A stretch of 64,000 bases of DNA, taken from assembly GCA_012861695.1 (NCBI GenBank), contig JAAOOA010000060.1:18452472-18516471 (forward strand), given 5' to 3'. The stretch is from Trematomus loennbergii (lineage: Eukaryota > Chordata > Actinopteri > Perciformes > Nototheniidae). This document shows positions 63,451 to 64,000 of this stretch, in pieces. Positions within the stretch are counted from its first letter, which is position 1. The number at the start of each line of letters is the position of its first letter. Below the pieces are notes generated by a model. It saw only the letters and a program-made list of their open reading frames with translations, did not search any database and was not told the DNA's origin. Position numbers and translations under genes: made by a program.

Positions 63451-64000
63451 TGATCACAGGCCTTCCCATCAAATCTTTCAAAAGCGTTTGACACCAATAA
63501 GCACTGGGGCTCTGGTCGTGCCCTCTGTCTCACCCTCAGCAGTCCTCTTTTCACCCTGTCCCCCTAACACTACTCCTATGCATTGTATTACATCCCCCTC
63601 ACCCTGTTTCCTATTTGCTCCAACATCTCTTTCATTAAGAGGCACACACCGCAATAAAACGAGAACCGTAGTTGCTGTAGTGACCCCTCCTCCCATTTAG
63701 TAAACCATCATCTGGTAATTAGCGGCATTGTAGGACCTCCTCACCTCTCACATCAAACACCGGCAATTATAATTCATGAGGTAACATGAAGGCTGCTCTA
63801 TGGATCCAAGTAGCGTAAATAGATTTGAACAATCTCCTTTTTTTGTCTCTTTCAATGAAAGAAAGCCATACAAGGAGAGGTTTGTGGCTCACACTGTATC
63901 TCTGTGCATCTAAAGTAGATAGTGGGTGGAAGAAAGGAGGTAAGAGCCTCCTCCTTTGTCTCCCTTTGGCAGGACCAAGGGAGCTGTGTGGATTAGATGA
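63450..64000. other. ndst3 intron at the window edge, no exon seen
   Basis: The next NDST exon upstream should end with a GPQKTG-encoding segment; no such sequence is present on the minus strand here. Confidence 0.6.

Overview
The window is nuclear DNA from a vertebrate, almost certainly a ray-finned (teleost) fish. Genes are split by GT-AG introns. Long (CA)n runs, hAT, Harbinger-like and TTAA-flanked DNA elements and fish-type LINE 3' tails fill the non-coding space. There is no sign of bacterial, organellar or viral gene organisation.

Three protein-coding genes were reconstructed exon by exon. Reading frame and intron phase are consistent at every junction. (1) mettl14, minus strand, 18819 down to 8081, is complete: 11 coding exons, 454 codons. 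It encodes the RNA-binding, catalytically degenerate partner of METTL3 in the m6A mRNA methyltransferase. (2) prss12 (neurotrypsin), plus strand, 20108 to 39822, is complete: 13 coding exons, 838 codons. It encodes a secreted kringle - 4x SRCR - trypsin-like protease. (3) An NDST family heparan-sulfate N-deacetylase/N-sulfotransferase, best called ndst3, lies on the minus strand from 63153 down to about 47562. Only the last six coding exons (the sulfotransferase domain) are inside the window; the 5' part lies beyond position 64000. The order mettl14 / prss12 / ndst3, with the first pair head-to-head and the second pair tail-to-tail, matches the order I recall for human chromosome 4q26, which supports the orthology calls. 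The genes are not functionally linked; this is conserved synteny, not an operon.

Layout: 1-8080 is the 3' flank of mettl14. It holds a LINE piece, two head-to-head terminal-inverted-repeat elements forming a 1.4-kb imperfect palindrome, and a diverged ~140-bp tandem array. 8081-18819 is mettl14, whose introns carry several LINE tails, a hAT MITE with a perfect 8-bp target duplication, a 15-bp minisatellite, and a Harbinger-like element split by a solo LTR. 18820-20107 is the 1.3-kb divergent promoter interval. 20108-39822 is prss12, with a 710-bp hAT element and very long CA/TG tracts. 39823-47561 is the tail-to-tail intergenic region with one TTAA-flanked element. 47562-64000 is ndst3. Its 12-kb penultimate intron is a transposon graveyard: a hAT element with a decayed transposase, and a 6.5-kb nest of at least five mobile elements inside a Harbinger-like element, including two LINE pseudogenes.

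No undescribed biological system is evident. The most unusual points are a GC-AG intron in mettl14, a predicted ndst3 C-terminus that overruns the conserved end and stops inside a transposon terminal repeat, the nested-transposon stratigraphy with identifiable empty and target sites, a 24-bp perfect hairpin with a 4-nt loop, and uORFs abutting the prss12 start codon.
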